This document shows, one piece after another, positions 48,228 through 56,129 of a stretch of DNA of 64,000 nt. Position 1 is the stretch's first letter, and the number at the start of each line of letters is the position of its first letter. The notes beneath the pieces were generated by a model that was not told the origin of the DNA, made no database searches, and worked only from the letters and a program-made list of their open reading frames with translations. This DNA comes from Acidithiobacillus sp. (GTDB lineage Bacteria > Pseudomonadota > Gammaproteobacteria > Acidithiobacillales > Acidithiobacillaceae). A program made the position numbers and the translations under genes. The stretch lies in NCBI GenBank assembly GCA_028697715.1, contig JAQVDS010000004.1, positions 1 to 64,000 on the forward strand, read 5' to 3'.

Positions 48228-48463
48228 CCCGCATCCTGTTTTTTCTTGGGCCGCCCCTGTTTGCGTAGCCGCTCCAAGGCTGAAAAATCCGGTTCCTCCT
48301 GTTGTTTCTTGCCGGACACGGCCTGTTCCAAATCTTCCTCGACCAGAAAATACTCCCGGCCCACCTTGCGCGGTTCGAGGCCCAGGATATGCAGCCGGTT
48401 GAGAGCGGTGCGCCAGGTACAGCCGCCCAACCGTTCACAGATCAATGCCCGATTCAGCAGCAT
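48224..48463 (-). CDS. Small winged-helix/HTH DNA-binding-like protein
   Basis: A 79-aa protein: MLLNRALICERLGGCTWRTALNRLHILGLEPRKVGREYFLVEEDLEQAV reads like a MerR/excisionase-type helix-turn-helix with a wing, followed by a basic tail with GRPKKKQ resembling an AT-hook. Such proteins regulate or excise mobile elements. It overlaps the upstream AAA+ gene by 10 nt, so they are likely coupled. The assignment is by pattern only. Confidence 0.55.
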   Translation of the reverse strand: MLLNRALICERLGGCTWRTALNRLHILGLEPRKVGREYFLVEEDLEQAVSGKKQQEEPDFSALERLRKQGRPKKKQDAG

Positions 48464-49371
48464 GGCACAAGCTCCTGGCGGGCCTCGTTTTGCAATCGCT
48501 CGATCTCGGTCCAGAGTTGCGGGAGGATGCGCTGCACTTCAAAGGATCGCAGGATGTTTTCGGGTTCGTCCCGGCGCATGAGCCACGCCACGGTTGCCGC
48601 TTTGAGGTCATCGAGGCTGTTGCAGACGTGCCGCGCTTCATTGAGGAAGTGGGTCATTTCCTGGAGGGAGAGTACGGTTTCGTCCACGCGCTCACAGGCA
48701 TGGGCCAGTCCCACGGTAAGGTCACAGGCCCGTTCCGAGGTCTGAGTACGGGTCAAGAGCAATTCCACGGCCAAAGATCGACTCATGCGCTCCATGCGCA
48801 GCCGCCGACAGCGGCGCATGAAGGGTTCGGTGTGTTCGCGCATTCCGTTACTGGTAACGATAACCACCAGATGATCGAGGTCGGTGTACAGGTGTTCGCC
48901 GGGCTTGCCGGGCACGCGGCCCGTCTGTAGCCAGTCAAGGAATAGCGCCTCGAAGGACTCCGGGGCTTTGTCCATTTCGTCGAGACAGGCCACGGTCCAG
49001 CCCCATTGTTCGGGCGGTACGCCGTCACTTGGACTGGACACGGCAAACTCGGAGCGGTGTTGCTCCCATATTTGTGCGCTGACCTGAGAGGCTTCGGCCA
49101 CCTTGGTCAAAAAGCCCTTTTCTTCGGTCCCGGACCCGCTCTGATAATCGAAAAAGCGTTTGCCGTCCGTCCAGGAGTGCAACTGAACGTAGTAGTAGCG
49201 GTCGTGGGCATCCAGCGCATCGGCAATAGCCTCGGCCAGCGCCGTCTTGCCGGTGCCCGCCTCGCCGGTCACGAGCAAGGCCCGCGCTCCGCTGCCCTTC
49301 TGGGCCATGAGGGATTTCAACGCCTGGATGGTTTCGGGATTGGGTCGGTATCCGGTTCGGGTGAGGTCCAT
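48454..49371 (-). CDS. AAA+ ATPase, MoxR-like
   Basis: A 305-aa single AAA+ domain: Walker A LLVTGEAGTGKTALAEAIADAL, Walker B VACLDEMDKAPESFE, sensor-1 region LVVIVTSNGMREHTEPFMRRCRRL and a helical lid. The overall pattern suits MoxR-type chaperone ATPases. No VWA-domain partner is seen. The downstream small DNA-binding gene overlaps it by 10 nt; upstream lie small unknown genes on the same strand. Function could be in element replication or complex remodelling. Confidence 0.75.
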   Translation of the reverse strand: MDLTRTGYRPNPETIQALKSLMAQKGSGARALLVTGEAGTGKTALAEAIADALDAHDRYYYVQLHSWTDGKRFFDYQSGSGTEEKGFLTKVAEASQVSAQIWEQHRSEFAVSSPSDGVPPEQWGWTVACLDEMDKAPESFEALFLDWLQTGRVPGKPGEHLYTDLDHLVVIVTSNGMREHTEPFMRRCRRLRMERMSRSLAVELLLTRTQTSERACDLTVGLAHACERVDETVLSLQEMTHFLNEARHVCNSLDDLKAATVAWLMRRDEPENILRSFEVQRILPQLWTEIERLQNEARQELVPCC

Positions 49372-49413
49372 AGAAAAATACTCCTGCGAGGTACTTATTG
49401 GGGTGATGCCGAT

Positions 49414-49851
49414 TTATTTGCCCCCCGTCGCCTTGGCAATGATCTGACGAGCGGCTTGGGCCGCATTCCGGGCTGGCTGGCTCTCGATCTGCCGAACCAA
49501 AAGCTCCAACTCTTGCAACGAGGCCAGCAACTCCGGCGCTGCTGCAATCAAGTCGCAATTTGCCTCTACTTCCTCCGGCGTCAGTCTCCCGTCTGTTACC
49601 ACCCTGGCAACATGCGTGTTACGACCAGACCAGATCGTTGTGTACTTGGTGGCCGGTGGGACATTTCGATGCCATGGGCCTTTCGTATGCCGTGCGCTAA
49701 CTGCGGCCTTTGTTGGACTTACCAGCAGGGACATAAGCCGGTCACACTCGGCATGAAGATCACGCTTTTCCTGTTCCAGCCTTTCTACTTTCTTTTCCAT
49801 GTCAACAATCAACGATTTCAATTCAGCTTCTGTCAGCGTTTCTAGCTGCAT
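49414..49851 (-). CDS. Phage/plasmid-type hypothetical protein with coiled coil
   Basis: A 145-aa protein: an N-terminal heptad-like stretch (LKSLIVDMEKKVERLEQEKRDLHAECDRL), a middle HTKGPWHRN segment, then EEVEANCDLIAAAPELLASLQELE, a motif common in phage and plasmid proteins of unknown role. It belongs to a leftward run of short genes (49414-51080). Nothing catalytic is visible. Confidence 0.65.
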   Translation of the reverse strand: MQLETLTEAELKSLIVDMEKKVERLEQEKRDLHAECDRLMSLLVSPTKAAVSARHTKGPWHRNVPPATKYTTIWSGRNTHVARVVTDGRLTPEEVEANCDLIAAAPELLASLQELELLVRQIESQPARNAAQAARQIIAKATGGK

Positions 49852-49873
49852 AGCTTATCTCCTGTTGCAACAT

Positions 49874-50182
49874 TTATTCGTCAAAGCAAACCATCGCTTC
49901 GTCCCAAACCCAATGCGTTTCATCATCCAAACCGCGTCCGGGAAGCTGAAACACGATATTGGCTGCCTCAGCCAAAACCGTAGCGTTATCGTATTCCTCA
50001 GCCACCGACCGCATCCATCGACGCACCTGTTGACGACTGGCCGCTTGCGTCTTGATTTCCTGTCGCTCTGGCCGTGGTCCTCTCGGCCAATGCAAGGCTT
50101 CCAGTTCTCGAACCCGGTCATCCCGAAGCCGCCCGGATTCGATCACCATACGCTGATACCGATGTTCTTGCTTTACGCTCAT
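49874..50182 (-). CDS. Hypothetical protein
   Basis: A 102-aa charged protein (MSVKQEHRYQRMVIESGRLRDDRVRELEALHWPRGPRP) with a helical middle and an acidic C-terminus (DDETHWVWDEAMVCFDE). No family recognised. It is in the same run as its neighbours with 22-nt and 20-nt gaps, consistent with one operon. Confidence 0.55.
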   Translation of the reverse strand: MSVKQEHRYQRMVIESGRLRDDRVRELEALHWPRGPRPERQEIKTQAASRQQVRRWMRSVAEEYDNATVLAEAANIVFQLPGRGLDDETHWVWDEAMVCFDE

Positions 50183-50202
50183 GATTTCAGAAAGCCCACC
50201 CT

Positions 50203-50652
50203 CTACGCTGGTTCATCCAGGCTTTGCTTTCCCAAAAACTCCACCTTTTTCGCCAGCGCCACAATCTCTTGCGCCAATTCATTGGGCAACAGTCCGTTTC
50301 TACCAACATAATTGCGCACGGTATTTTCGATAACGAATGCCGCATCCCGCGCTGCAATGTTCAAATCGACGGCGAGCTTTCTGTCTCTGACCGCCTCAAG
50401 GTCCGGGTCGGATTCGAGATAGGCTTTATCAAGAGTGCGGCTCTTGTTTACCCTTTGCTCTCCGCCTCTGCCGTCAACTTCTTGATACACCACGTCACGT
50501 TTCCCGACCCGAAGAACTACACAATGCAGCATCTTGATCGGCGCGGGGTTATACAAGGTTCGGGATTTCTCAACCAGCACAAAGCGATCCCCAGGGGCAG
50601 CTTCGTCCAAGTCCAGACCGCTGACATACTCGGTTTTGATAACTTTCAGCAT
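50203..50652 (-). CDS. Hypothetical protein
   Basis: A 149-aa soluble protein. The N-terminal half (LDEAAPGDRFVLVEKSRTLYNPAPIKMLHCVVLRVGKRDVVYQEV) looks like a small beta-barrel; the C-terminal half is helical (AVDLNIAARDAAFVIENTVRNYVGRNGLLPNEL). I cannot name it. It lies in the leftward small-gene run, 11 nt from the next gene. Confidence 0.6.
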   Translation of the reverse strand: MLKVIKTEYVSGLDLDEAAPGDRFVLVEKSRTLYNPAPIKMLHCVVLRVGKRDVVYQEVDGRGGEQRVNKSRTLDKAYLESDPDLEAVRDRKLAVDLNIAARDAAFVIENTVRNYVGRNGLLPNELAQEIVALAKKVEFLGKQSLDEPA

Positions 50653-50663
50653 GATGAATCTCC

Positions 50664-50879
50664 TTACAGGTTCAAAGCGGCAGCTTTTGCTTCCGCAAGA
50701 TTTTCGTACCTAACCGAGACTCCATTCGCCCGGATAATGACCCATTGACCGTGGCACTTGAAATAGCGCAACTTTCCTAGATAACGGGTTCCACTAATGA
50801 TTTCATAACTAAACCTTCCAGATAGTCTTTCCGACTTTACAAGGGTGTTCTTGTCCATGTTTTCAATCTCCACGCGCAT
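50664..50879 (-). CDS. Small hypothetical protein
   Basis: A 71-aa protein, MRVEIENMDKNTLVKSERLSG, then KLRYFKCHGQWVIIRANGVSVRYENLAEAKAAALNL, suggestive of a small beta-rich fold with a final helix. AGGGAG stands before the ATG. No family recognised. Confidence 0.6.
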   Translation of the reverse strand: MRVEIENMDKNTLVKSERLSGRFSYEIISGTRYLGKLRYFKCHGQWVIIRANGVSVRYENLAEAKAAALNL

Positions 50880-50894
50880 AGCAATCTCCCTACC

Positions 50895-51080
50895 TTAACC
50901 AACACCCCTGTAAAATTCCTCCATACACTTATCCCACCCCAAAGTAGAGGCTTTGAAAATGGCGATTTCTTCGGCTGTCGGCTCTTTTCTGTAACGCCAG
51001 TTTTTTGCAAACACCCCGCGTTCATAGGGGGTTCTGGAATACATGTCGTAACCAGAAAGTAAGTGATCTGTGTTTTCCAT
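50895..51080 (-). CDS. Small hypothetical protein
   Basis: A 61-aa protein starting MENTDHLLSGYDMYSRTPYERG, with a helical C-terminus (EEIAIFKASTLGWDKCMEEF). It is the first gene of the leftward small-gene run and is divergent from the methyltransferase gene; AT-rich DNA at 51081-51222 holds promoter elements. AGAGG is near the ATG. Confidence 0.55.
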   Translation of the reverse strand: MENTDHLLSGYDMYSRTPYERGVFAKNWRYRKEPTAEEIAIFKASTLGWDKCMEEFYRGVG

Positions 51081-51156
51081 GATAAACCTCTATACAAAGA
51101 AAATATGTCCCATACCAATGAATACAGACTATCACATACGGATAAACAATGCAACA

Positions 51157-51183
51157 TTGACATGAAACATATTATGTTATATC
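51157..51183 (+). promoter_or_regulatory. Promoter with embedded palindrome ahead of the methyltransferase gene
   Basis: TTGACA (51157-51162) and TATATC (51178-51183) are 15 bp apart. Between them lies the perfect palindrome AACATA-T-TATGTT (51166-51178), flanked by TGACA/TGTCA (51158-51162, 51185-51189). The layout suggests a repressor site over the promoter; the spacing is short for sigma-70. Confidence 0.5.
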
Positions 51184-51222
51184 GTGTCATCATGTTGTTC
51201 GCTGATACAAGAGGTTATCGCC

Positions 51223-52440
51223 ATGGATCATCTGCAATACTATCCAACCACTGAACATCTTGGGCGCAAATTGTGCGGTATGTTTCAAGAGGAACCAGAG
51301 CGCGTCCTGGAACCAAGCGCGGGCGACGGACATTTGCTTAAAGCGTTTCGTGCCCGGTTCCCAAGACTTAATAAAGACCATATCGATCTGTACGAGATCG
51401 ACCCCGAACATCATGCCGCCCTGCGCGAGCAAGGAACCATCCGAGGGCTGGACTTTCTGGAAGCGGGCGACCTGTCCATGGTTAGCCATATCGTCATGAA
51501 TCCGCCTTTCCATCAGGGGGTACGGCACGTTCTCCATGCCTGGAATCGCCTGTTTTCGGGGGAGATCGCCGCGATCCTGAATGCCAGCGGCGTGCGCGAA
51601 CCCACCACGAAGGAAGAACTGCGGCTGGCAAAGATCATTGCCGACCATGGCCGCGTCGAGTATGTCGAGGACGCCTTTCTGTCGCCCGACACTCTGCGGA
51701 AAACCGCCGTCGAGATCGCCATGGTCTATCTGCACAAGGAACCCACCAACGAGTTTTGGGACGGGTCCATTCTGGATTCCCTGGAAGTAGACACCTTTCA
51801 GGTCGAAGCGCCAGAAGAAGAACTCTCCCAGGGGATGATCCTGCATACCGGGCAGATACCCGCCCTGGTCCGCGCCTTTCGTGCGGCCTGGGAAGCCCGC
51901 AAAGAAAGCATCGTTTCTGCGCACCGCGCCAGTCGCTTTACCCGGTTCTTTCAACAGGAAATGAACAAAGCGGTAGGCCGAGACTCGTATGATGTACCGG
52001 GAAACCTACATCGCGATCTACAGGAGTCTTACCAAACCCTGCGGCACATGGCATGGATGAGTGTGCTGAATGCCAAAGAATTTCAGAAACATTTGACGGC
52101 AAAGGCAAAAATGGAAATTCGGGCCAAGTTTGCCGACATTGAAAAAATGGAATTTTCCGTGACGAACATTTACGGATTCCTGCAAGGTCTGGCGCTGCAA
52201 CAAGGGAACATCAACGCGCAGATGGTTTGCGATCTTTTTGATAGCATCACCTATGCCAACTCGGAAAACTGTTTGTTCTATCGATGGAAGTCCAATGAGA
52301 AACATCGCATTGGCATGGCCTTACAGCGCAAGCGGTTCATTCTGTCCGGGTTCAGTCTTATGTCTTGGAATCAATCCCCACGGATTGGTACCCTTCGGTT
52401 GATCCCCGGAGCGAGGCGGGCAAGATTGTGTTTAGACTAA
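51223..52440 (+). pseudogene. DUF4942-type DNA methyltransferase, 5' part, interrupted by IS110
   Basis: A frame of 405 codons. The first ~200 residues form a class I methyltransferase: YYPTTEHLGRKLC, RVLEPSAGDGHLLKAF (SAM loop), DLYEIDP and the catalytic HIVMNPPF of N6-adenine enzymes. From about residue 235 a helical DUF4942-like region begins. After SWNQS (residue 385) the sequence changes to a short foreign tail (RLIPGARRARLCLD), where the insertion sequence begins. The missing 3' part resumes at about 53596. GAGG precedes ATG 51223. The methyltransferase domain itself is complete, so activity might persist. Confidence 0.8.
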
Positions 52441-53595
52441 GGACACCGATCCTGACTTTCAGATTAATCGCCAGCCTCAACTTTGCCATCAGTTCGGACG
52501 GTATCCAAGGCCTGCCATAGGCAAGAGCCTGAACAGATAAGGATGAACCGGCATGGTCCGTTGATCGCCGCTATCTTTTTTGAGGAGACTGGCATGACGC
52601 ATACCTTATTCGTCGGCATTGACATGGCCAAGGCCAAGTTCGATGCAGCGCTTTTAAACTCAGAAGACAAATATCGCAGCAAGGTCTTTCCCAACACGGC
52701 ACCGGGATGCCACCAGTTCTTAGATTGGTTGGCTAAATACGATGCCCTTGGAGCCCACCTCTGCATGGAAACCACAGGTGCCTACGGGCGTGACCTGGCC
52801 CATTTTCTGGTCCAAAAGCAGCTGCTTGTTAGTGTGGTTAACCCGGCCCAGATTCACGCCTTTGGCAAGACAGAGCTGAACCGGGCCAAAACGGATAAGG
52901 CCGATGCCCGGCTTATCGCCCGTTATTGCCGGATGCACCGTCCTGCGCCATGGGCACCGCCAGCAGAGGAGATCGCCACCCTCCAGGCATTGGTGCAGCG
53001 GCTGGAGGATCTCTTGGGGCTCCAAACAATGGAAAACAGCCGACTGGAGGCTGCTACAGGGCCAGCGCGAGAATCCGTGGAGGCAGTCCTGCAGTTCATT
53101 GAGCAACAGATAGAGATGGTTCGTCTACAGATCCATATTCATATCGATCAACATCCTAGGCTCAAAGAACAAAGGGAACTGCTATCCAGTATTCCAGGCA
53201 TCGCTGATAATACCGCCGCCACCTTGTTGGCCTTCCTCAGTCCAGTAGAACGGTTTCGCTCAGCAAAGCAGGTCGTTGCCTACGCTGGCCTCAATCCTCG
53301 TATACGACAATCTGGCCGGTGGGCGGGAAAGAGCCCAATCGCAAAAACAGGAAATACCCTACTGCGCAAGGCCCTCTATCTGCCGGCAGTAGTAGCGAAA
53401 CACCATAACCCAATCATCGCAGCCTTTTGCGATAGGCTGTTGGCCAGAGGTAAGCGTCCCATGCAGGTGGTCGTTGCGGCTATGCGTAGGCTTCTGCATC
53501 TAGTTTTTGGTGTCCTCAAGTCTGGGAAGCCGTTCGATCCCAAATTTGGGCTTGCATAACCTCGCTCAAGACGGTATCTGGAAGGGTGGAGAACC
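52378..53595 (+). mobile_element. IS110-family insertion sequence
   Basis: An element of about 1.2 kb around an IS110 transposase. Limits are inferred, not seen as inverted repeats: joining codon TCC at 52375-52377 to ACA at 53596 restores one frame through the DUF4942 gene (S-T-I-G-Y-G-E-L-Q). IS110 elements lack terminal inverted repeats and duplicate little or no target. The long 5' non-coding part (about 210 bp) and the short 3' part (~36 bp) fit the IS110 rather than the IS1111 group. Confidence 0.7.
52594..53559 (+). CDS. IS110-family transposase/recombinase
   Basis: A 321-aa DEDD transposase: N-terminal RuvC-like domain with FVGIDMAKAKFDAAL (first Asp), CMETTGAYGRDLAHFL (Glu), and AKTDKADARLIARYC (last two Asp); a coiled linker; and the C-terminal Tnp_20 domain with LSSIPGIADNTAATLLAFL and GLNPRIRQSGRWAGKSPIAKTGNTLLRKALY, which carries the catalytic Ser. 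Intact, so probably active. TGAGGAG precedes the ATG; the frame continues upstream to 52483 without family similarity. Confidence 0.93.
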   Translation: MTHTLFVGIDMAKAKFDAALLNSEDKYRSKVFPNTAPGCHQFLDWLAKYDALGAHLCMETTGAYGRDLAHFLVQKQLLVSVVNPAQIHAFGKTELNRAKTDKADARLIARYCRMHRPAPWAPPAEEIATLQALVQRLEDLLGLQTMENSRLEAATGPARESVEAVLQFIEQQIEMVRLQIHIHIDQHPRLKEQRELLSSIPGIADNTAATLLAFLSPVERFRSAKQVVAYAGLNPRIRQSGRWAGKSPIAKTGNTLLRKALYLPAVVAKHHNPIIAAFCDRLLARGKRPMQVVVAAMRRLLHLVFGVLKSGKPFDPKFGLA

Positions 53596-54141
53596 ACAAT
53601 AGGATATGGTGAACTGCAACGGTTAGATGACATTGATCGAGTCTTTGCGCTAGTGGATGGCAAGGAAAAGCCGGACGTATCTCTGAGAACGCTGTTTGAA
53701 CAGCATATTGGTGATTTACGGAGCGGAGAGCGTCTTTCCAGCACCTACTTCGAGATTCGCTTTTACCCCGGAATCGGTACGATCCACTTCTACCCAAAAG
53801 ACCAGAAGATGATTGATCGCATCAATGTCATTGTGGGCAAGCATCGCGGCTGGATGCCGGAGACGTACAAGACGGAAGAAAACCCGAATTACAAAGCTGC
53901 CGAAAAAATGAGTGCTAAGATTGTCAAAAAAATCAATCGGTACACCTTTCGTAATGCTATCTACGAAAACGGCTACCGCCAAAAAGAGTCTCAAGAGGAA
54001 CTTGCCGAAGTGTTTGAAGCGGTAATGCAGGATGACGGAGTGGAAAACTTCTGGTTGCCGCGTATCGAGAGCCGAAAAACAGTTGAGCCAGAAAGCCGGA
54101 AGCCGGAAAATCCGGTACAATGCGATCTGGTTTTGGCATAA
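53596..54141 (+). pseudogene. DUF4942-type protein, 3' part stranded by the IS
   Basis: In the frame running into the GTG at 53653 the sequence reads TIGYGELQRLDDIDRVFALVDGKEKP, then TLFEQHIGDLRSGERLSSTYFEIRFYPGIGTIHFYP and RINVIVGKHRGWMP, the DUF4942 C-terminal pattern. It is a continuation of the gene at 51223. The restored protein would be about 566 aa. A product could only start internally (GTG 53653), without a ribosome site, so this part is probably silent. Confidence 0.8.
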
Positions 54142-54151
54142 GGGTAGCGAC

Positions 54152-54700
54152 ATGGGCGTCTTTTTCACTTCTGACCTGCATTTTGGTCACAAGAACATCA
54201 TCGACTACTGCAAGCGCCCATTCGCTTCGGTCGAGGCCATGGATCGGGCATTGATCCGCGCCTGGAATGCGCGGATCGAGCCAGAGGATACGGTGTTTGT
54301 GCTCGGAGACTTTGCCTTTGAGTCCCATGCCAGAGCAACCTATGCCCTGTCACAACTAAACGGAGAGAAGATACTCATTCAGGGGAATCATGATAAGGTT
54401 TCCACGGTAAACGGCTGGAAGGAGATACATGACAGTCTGCTCCTTCGCATCAACGGAACCGGCCTGTTTCTGTATCACTACCCGCTGCGCGACTGGCCGG
54501 GCAAGTGGAAGGGCGTCATTCACCTGTACGGGCATGTGCATGGCAATCTGGAACCCTTGCCCGGCACGATGGATGTGGGCGTCGATACCTGGGGCGGTGC
54601 CCCGGTATCCCTACGGGAGATCGTCAAGGCCGTCACGCCATTCGATCCATCGAAAGAACGCAAGCAAGCCTATGTGCAAAAGGCATGGAAGCATGGATAG
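54152..54700 (+). CDS. Calcineurin-like metallophosphoesterase, phage type
   Basis: A 182-aa single-domain phosphoesterase with all metal motifs: FFTSDLHFGHKN, VFVLGDFAF, LIQGNHDK, FLYHYPLRDW and HLYGHVHG. This short type is frequent in phages and plasmids; substrate unknown. The ATG starts 10 nt after the DUF4942 stop. Its TAG overlaps the start of the next HTH gene. It should be cytosolic. Confidence 0.9.
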   Translation: MGVFFTSDLHFGHKNIIDYCKRPFASVEAMDRALIRAWNARIEPEDTVFVLGDFAFESHARATYALSQLNGEKILIQGNHDKVSTVNGWKEIHDSLLLRINGTGLFLYHYPLRDWPGKWKGVIHLYGHVHGNLEPLPGTMDVGVDTWGGAPVSLREIVKAVTPFDPSKERKQAYVQKAWKHG

Positions 54701-54911
54701 CCCTACGGCAGACATTGTGAGAGCCGCCCGCCTGGAAGCAAACCTCACGCAGCGCCAAGCAGCGGATTTGCTCGAAGTCAGCTACCGAGCTTGGCAAGCC
54801 TGGGAGCAAGGGCAGAACCCCATGCCGCCCGGCTACTGGAAGCTGTTTTTGATCCTGACCGACCCAAAGGTTCAACCCTGTTTGAAGGAATGGGGGGAGC
54901 CTTCCCGATGA
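54693..54911 (+). CDS. Small XRE helix-turn-helix protein
   Basis: A 72-aa protein: ADIVRAARLEANLTQRQAADLLEVSYRAWQAWEQGQNPMPPGYWKLFLIL is a complete XRE-type HTH. It starts within the last codons of the phosphoesterase gene and its TGA overlaps the next ATG (ATGA), so three genes are translationally linked. It may regulate the unit or act as an antitoxin; not shown. Confidence 0.8.
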   Translation: MDSPTADIVRAARLEANLTQRQAADLLEVSYRAWQAWEQGQNPMPPGYWKLFLILTDPKVQPCLKEWGEPSR

Positions 54912-55219
54912 ATTGCGCTACAATCTCCATTATGGACAACGCCAACATGCTCCCTTTCGTGCGCTATCTGTGGTGGATGACACCAGAAGAAGCCCTGCGT
55001 GATCCTTACCGGCTGATCGCGCAAGTCATGGACATTGGCGACTACAAAGACGCAGAGCGAATGCGAGAAACCCTGGGAGACGAACCGCTGAAAGAGACCT
55101 TGCACCGGGCGCAAACGGGTTGGTTTCGCCCGCGATCCTGGCACTGCTGGCACTACCGCCTGGACATGGCGGAAGTCGATCAGGTGCCACCGTTGCCGGA
55201 GCGAAAATTTCCGCAATAA
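54908..55219 (+). CDS. Hypothetical protein (DUF6922-like pattern)
   Basis: A 103-aa protein: MLPFVRYLWWMTPEEALRDPYRLIAQVMDIGDYKDAERMRETLGDEPLKETL and WFRPRSWHCWHYRLDM. The RSWxxWHYRL ending and overall layout recall small proteins encoded beside nucleotidyltransferase-type toxins (DUF6922-like); no such toxin is seen here. Start 54908 overlaps the HTH stop; MDNANM at 54932 is an alternative. Confidence 0.55.
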   Translation: MNCATISIMDNANMLPFVRYLWWMTPEEALRDPYRLIAQVMDIGDYKDAERMRETLGDEPLKETLHRAQTGWFRPRSWHCWHYRLDMAEVDQVPPLPERKFPQ

Positions 55220-55383
55220 CAAAGAAAAGTACCCAGGAAAGCGTTGTGATTTCCTGGGAACTCTTGACCGCGATGCTTCGTTTTGCGCGTGTACTTCGTT
55301 CGATCCCGCTGCGCATAAGTGGGTAAAACACCGATGCGCAGCTTTTGTCGCTTCGGTCGAATGACCAGCTTTTCAGGTTTCAT
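55180..55383 (-). CDS. Small basic hypothetical protein
   Basis: A 67-aa very basic protein: MKPEKLVIRPKRQKLRIGVLPT, then AQRDRTKYTRKTKHRGQEF. It has GGAGG eight bases before the ATG at 55383. Nucleic-acid binding is plausible from charge. The 3' end overlaps the convergent gene by 40 bp, which lowers confidence in the C-terminus. Confidence 0.5.
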   Translation of the reverse strand: MKPEKLVIRPKRQKLRIGVLPTYAQRDRTKYTRKTKHRGQEFPGNHNAFLGTFLCYCGNFRSGNGGT

Positions 55384-55415
55384 TTCGATAGCCTCCATGC
55401 AAAGTCCGCGAGAAA

Positions 55416-56129
55416 CTACCCCAAAACCACCCGCATTTCCAGCTTATCGCGCCGCGCCGTCTCGATCATGTTATGGGTGCCCCGCGATTCGCCGTCCCAC
55501 AACGCCAGCAGGTGCGTTGCGTACCAGGACATCCATTGATTGCGGATGGGACCAGCCGCCCGACCGTAGCGGTTCCAGAGCGCCGGGGCTTCTACCAGAA
55601 GCACGCCGTGGGCCTTGGCCCATTGGACCGCGACGGTATCCACGCCTTGCGCCATGCCGCTCACTACCGGGCCGCGATAGTCCGGTATCTGCTCGTCCAG
55701 GTGCAGGATCGTCTCGGCCTCGCTGATCCCCCGCGATCCGGCCACAATGAGCGGGAAATGGTTTTGTTGCCAGATGCCGGGCAAGTGGCAATTCGTGGGA
55801 GCCTGAGCGAACAGCGGGGCGACCTGGGCGTCCGTGAACCCGGCCAAGCCACACCCTACCCTGGTCACGAGGAACGTCAACCAAGGCCGTGACTCGGCAA
55901 AGTCCAGAAACCGCGCAACGCTTTCCTGTAGCAAAGCCAGATCGAGGACCGGATCGTGCGGGGTATGCTTGGTGGGCAGGGCGTAACTCTGGCCGGTTAG
56001 ACCTTCACCAGTGCCCGACTGCGCCCCACGGTATTGCTGTGCGAATCGGGCCGCCCCCGCGCCGTGGATGCCCTGGCGGTTCGAGCCGAATACGAAGATC
56101 GCGGATTCGACGAATTGGGAAAGATTTAT
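55416..56129 (-). CDS. Fusion of FGSN macro-like (A1S_2505-type) and SLOG (YspA/DUF2493) domains
   Basis: About 237 aa. The N-terminal half carries AIFVFGSNRQGIHGAGAARFA, GEGLTGQSYALPTK and LVTRVGCGLAGFTDAQVAPLF, the pattern of the phage-associated A1S_2505-like domain, which resembles macro domains. The C-terminal half carries FPLIVAGSRGISEAETIL, GPVVSGMAQGVDTVAVQWA and GTHNMIETARR, the YspA/DUF2493 SLOG pattern. Both fold types bind nucleotide or ADP-ribose-like ligands. No ATG/GTG/TTG lies at the expected start; an ATA at 56129 overlaps the TAA of the upstream helicase, with GGAGGGCGGAGG just before it. Coupled to the helicase gene. Confidence 0.75.
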   Translation of the reverse strand: MNLSQFVESAIFVFGSNRQGIHGAGAARFAQQYRGAQSGTGEGLTGQSYALPTKHTPHDPVLDLALLQESVARFLDFAESRPWLTFLVTRVGCGLAGFTDAQVAPLFAQAPTNCHLPGIWQQNHFPLIVAGSRGISEAETILHLDEQIPDYRGPVVSGMAQGVDTVAVQWAKAHGVLLVEAPALWNRYGRAAGPIRNQWMSWYATHLLALWDGESRGTHNMIETARRDKLEMRVVLG

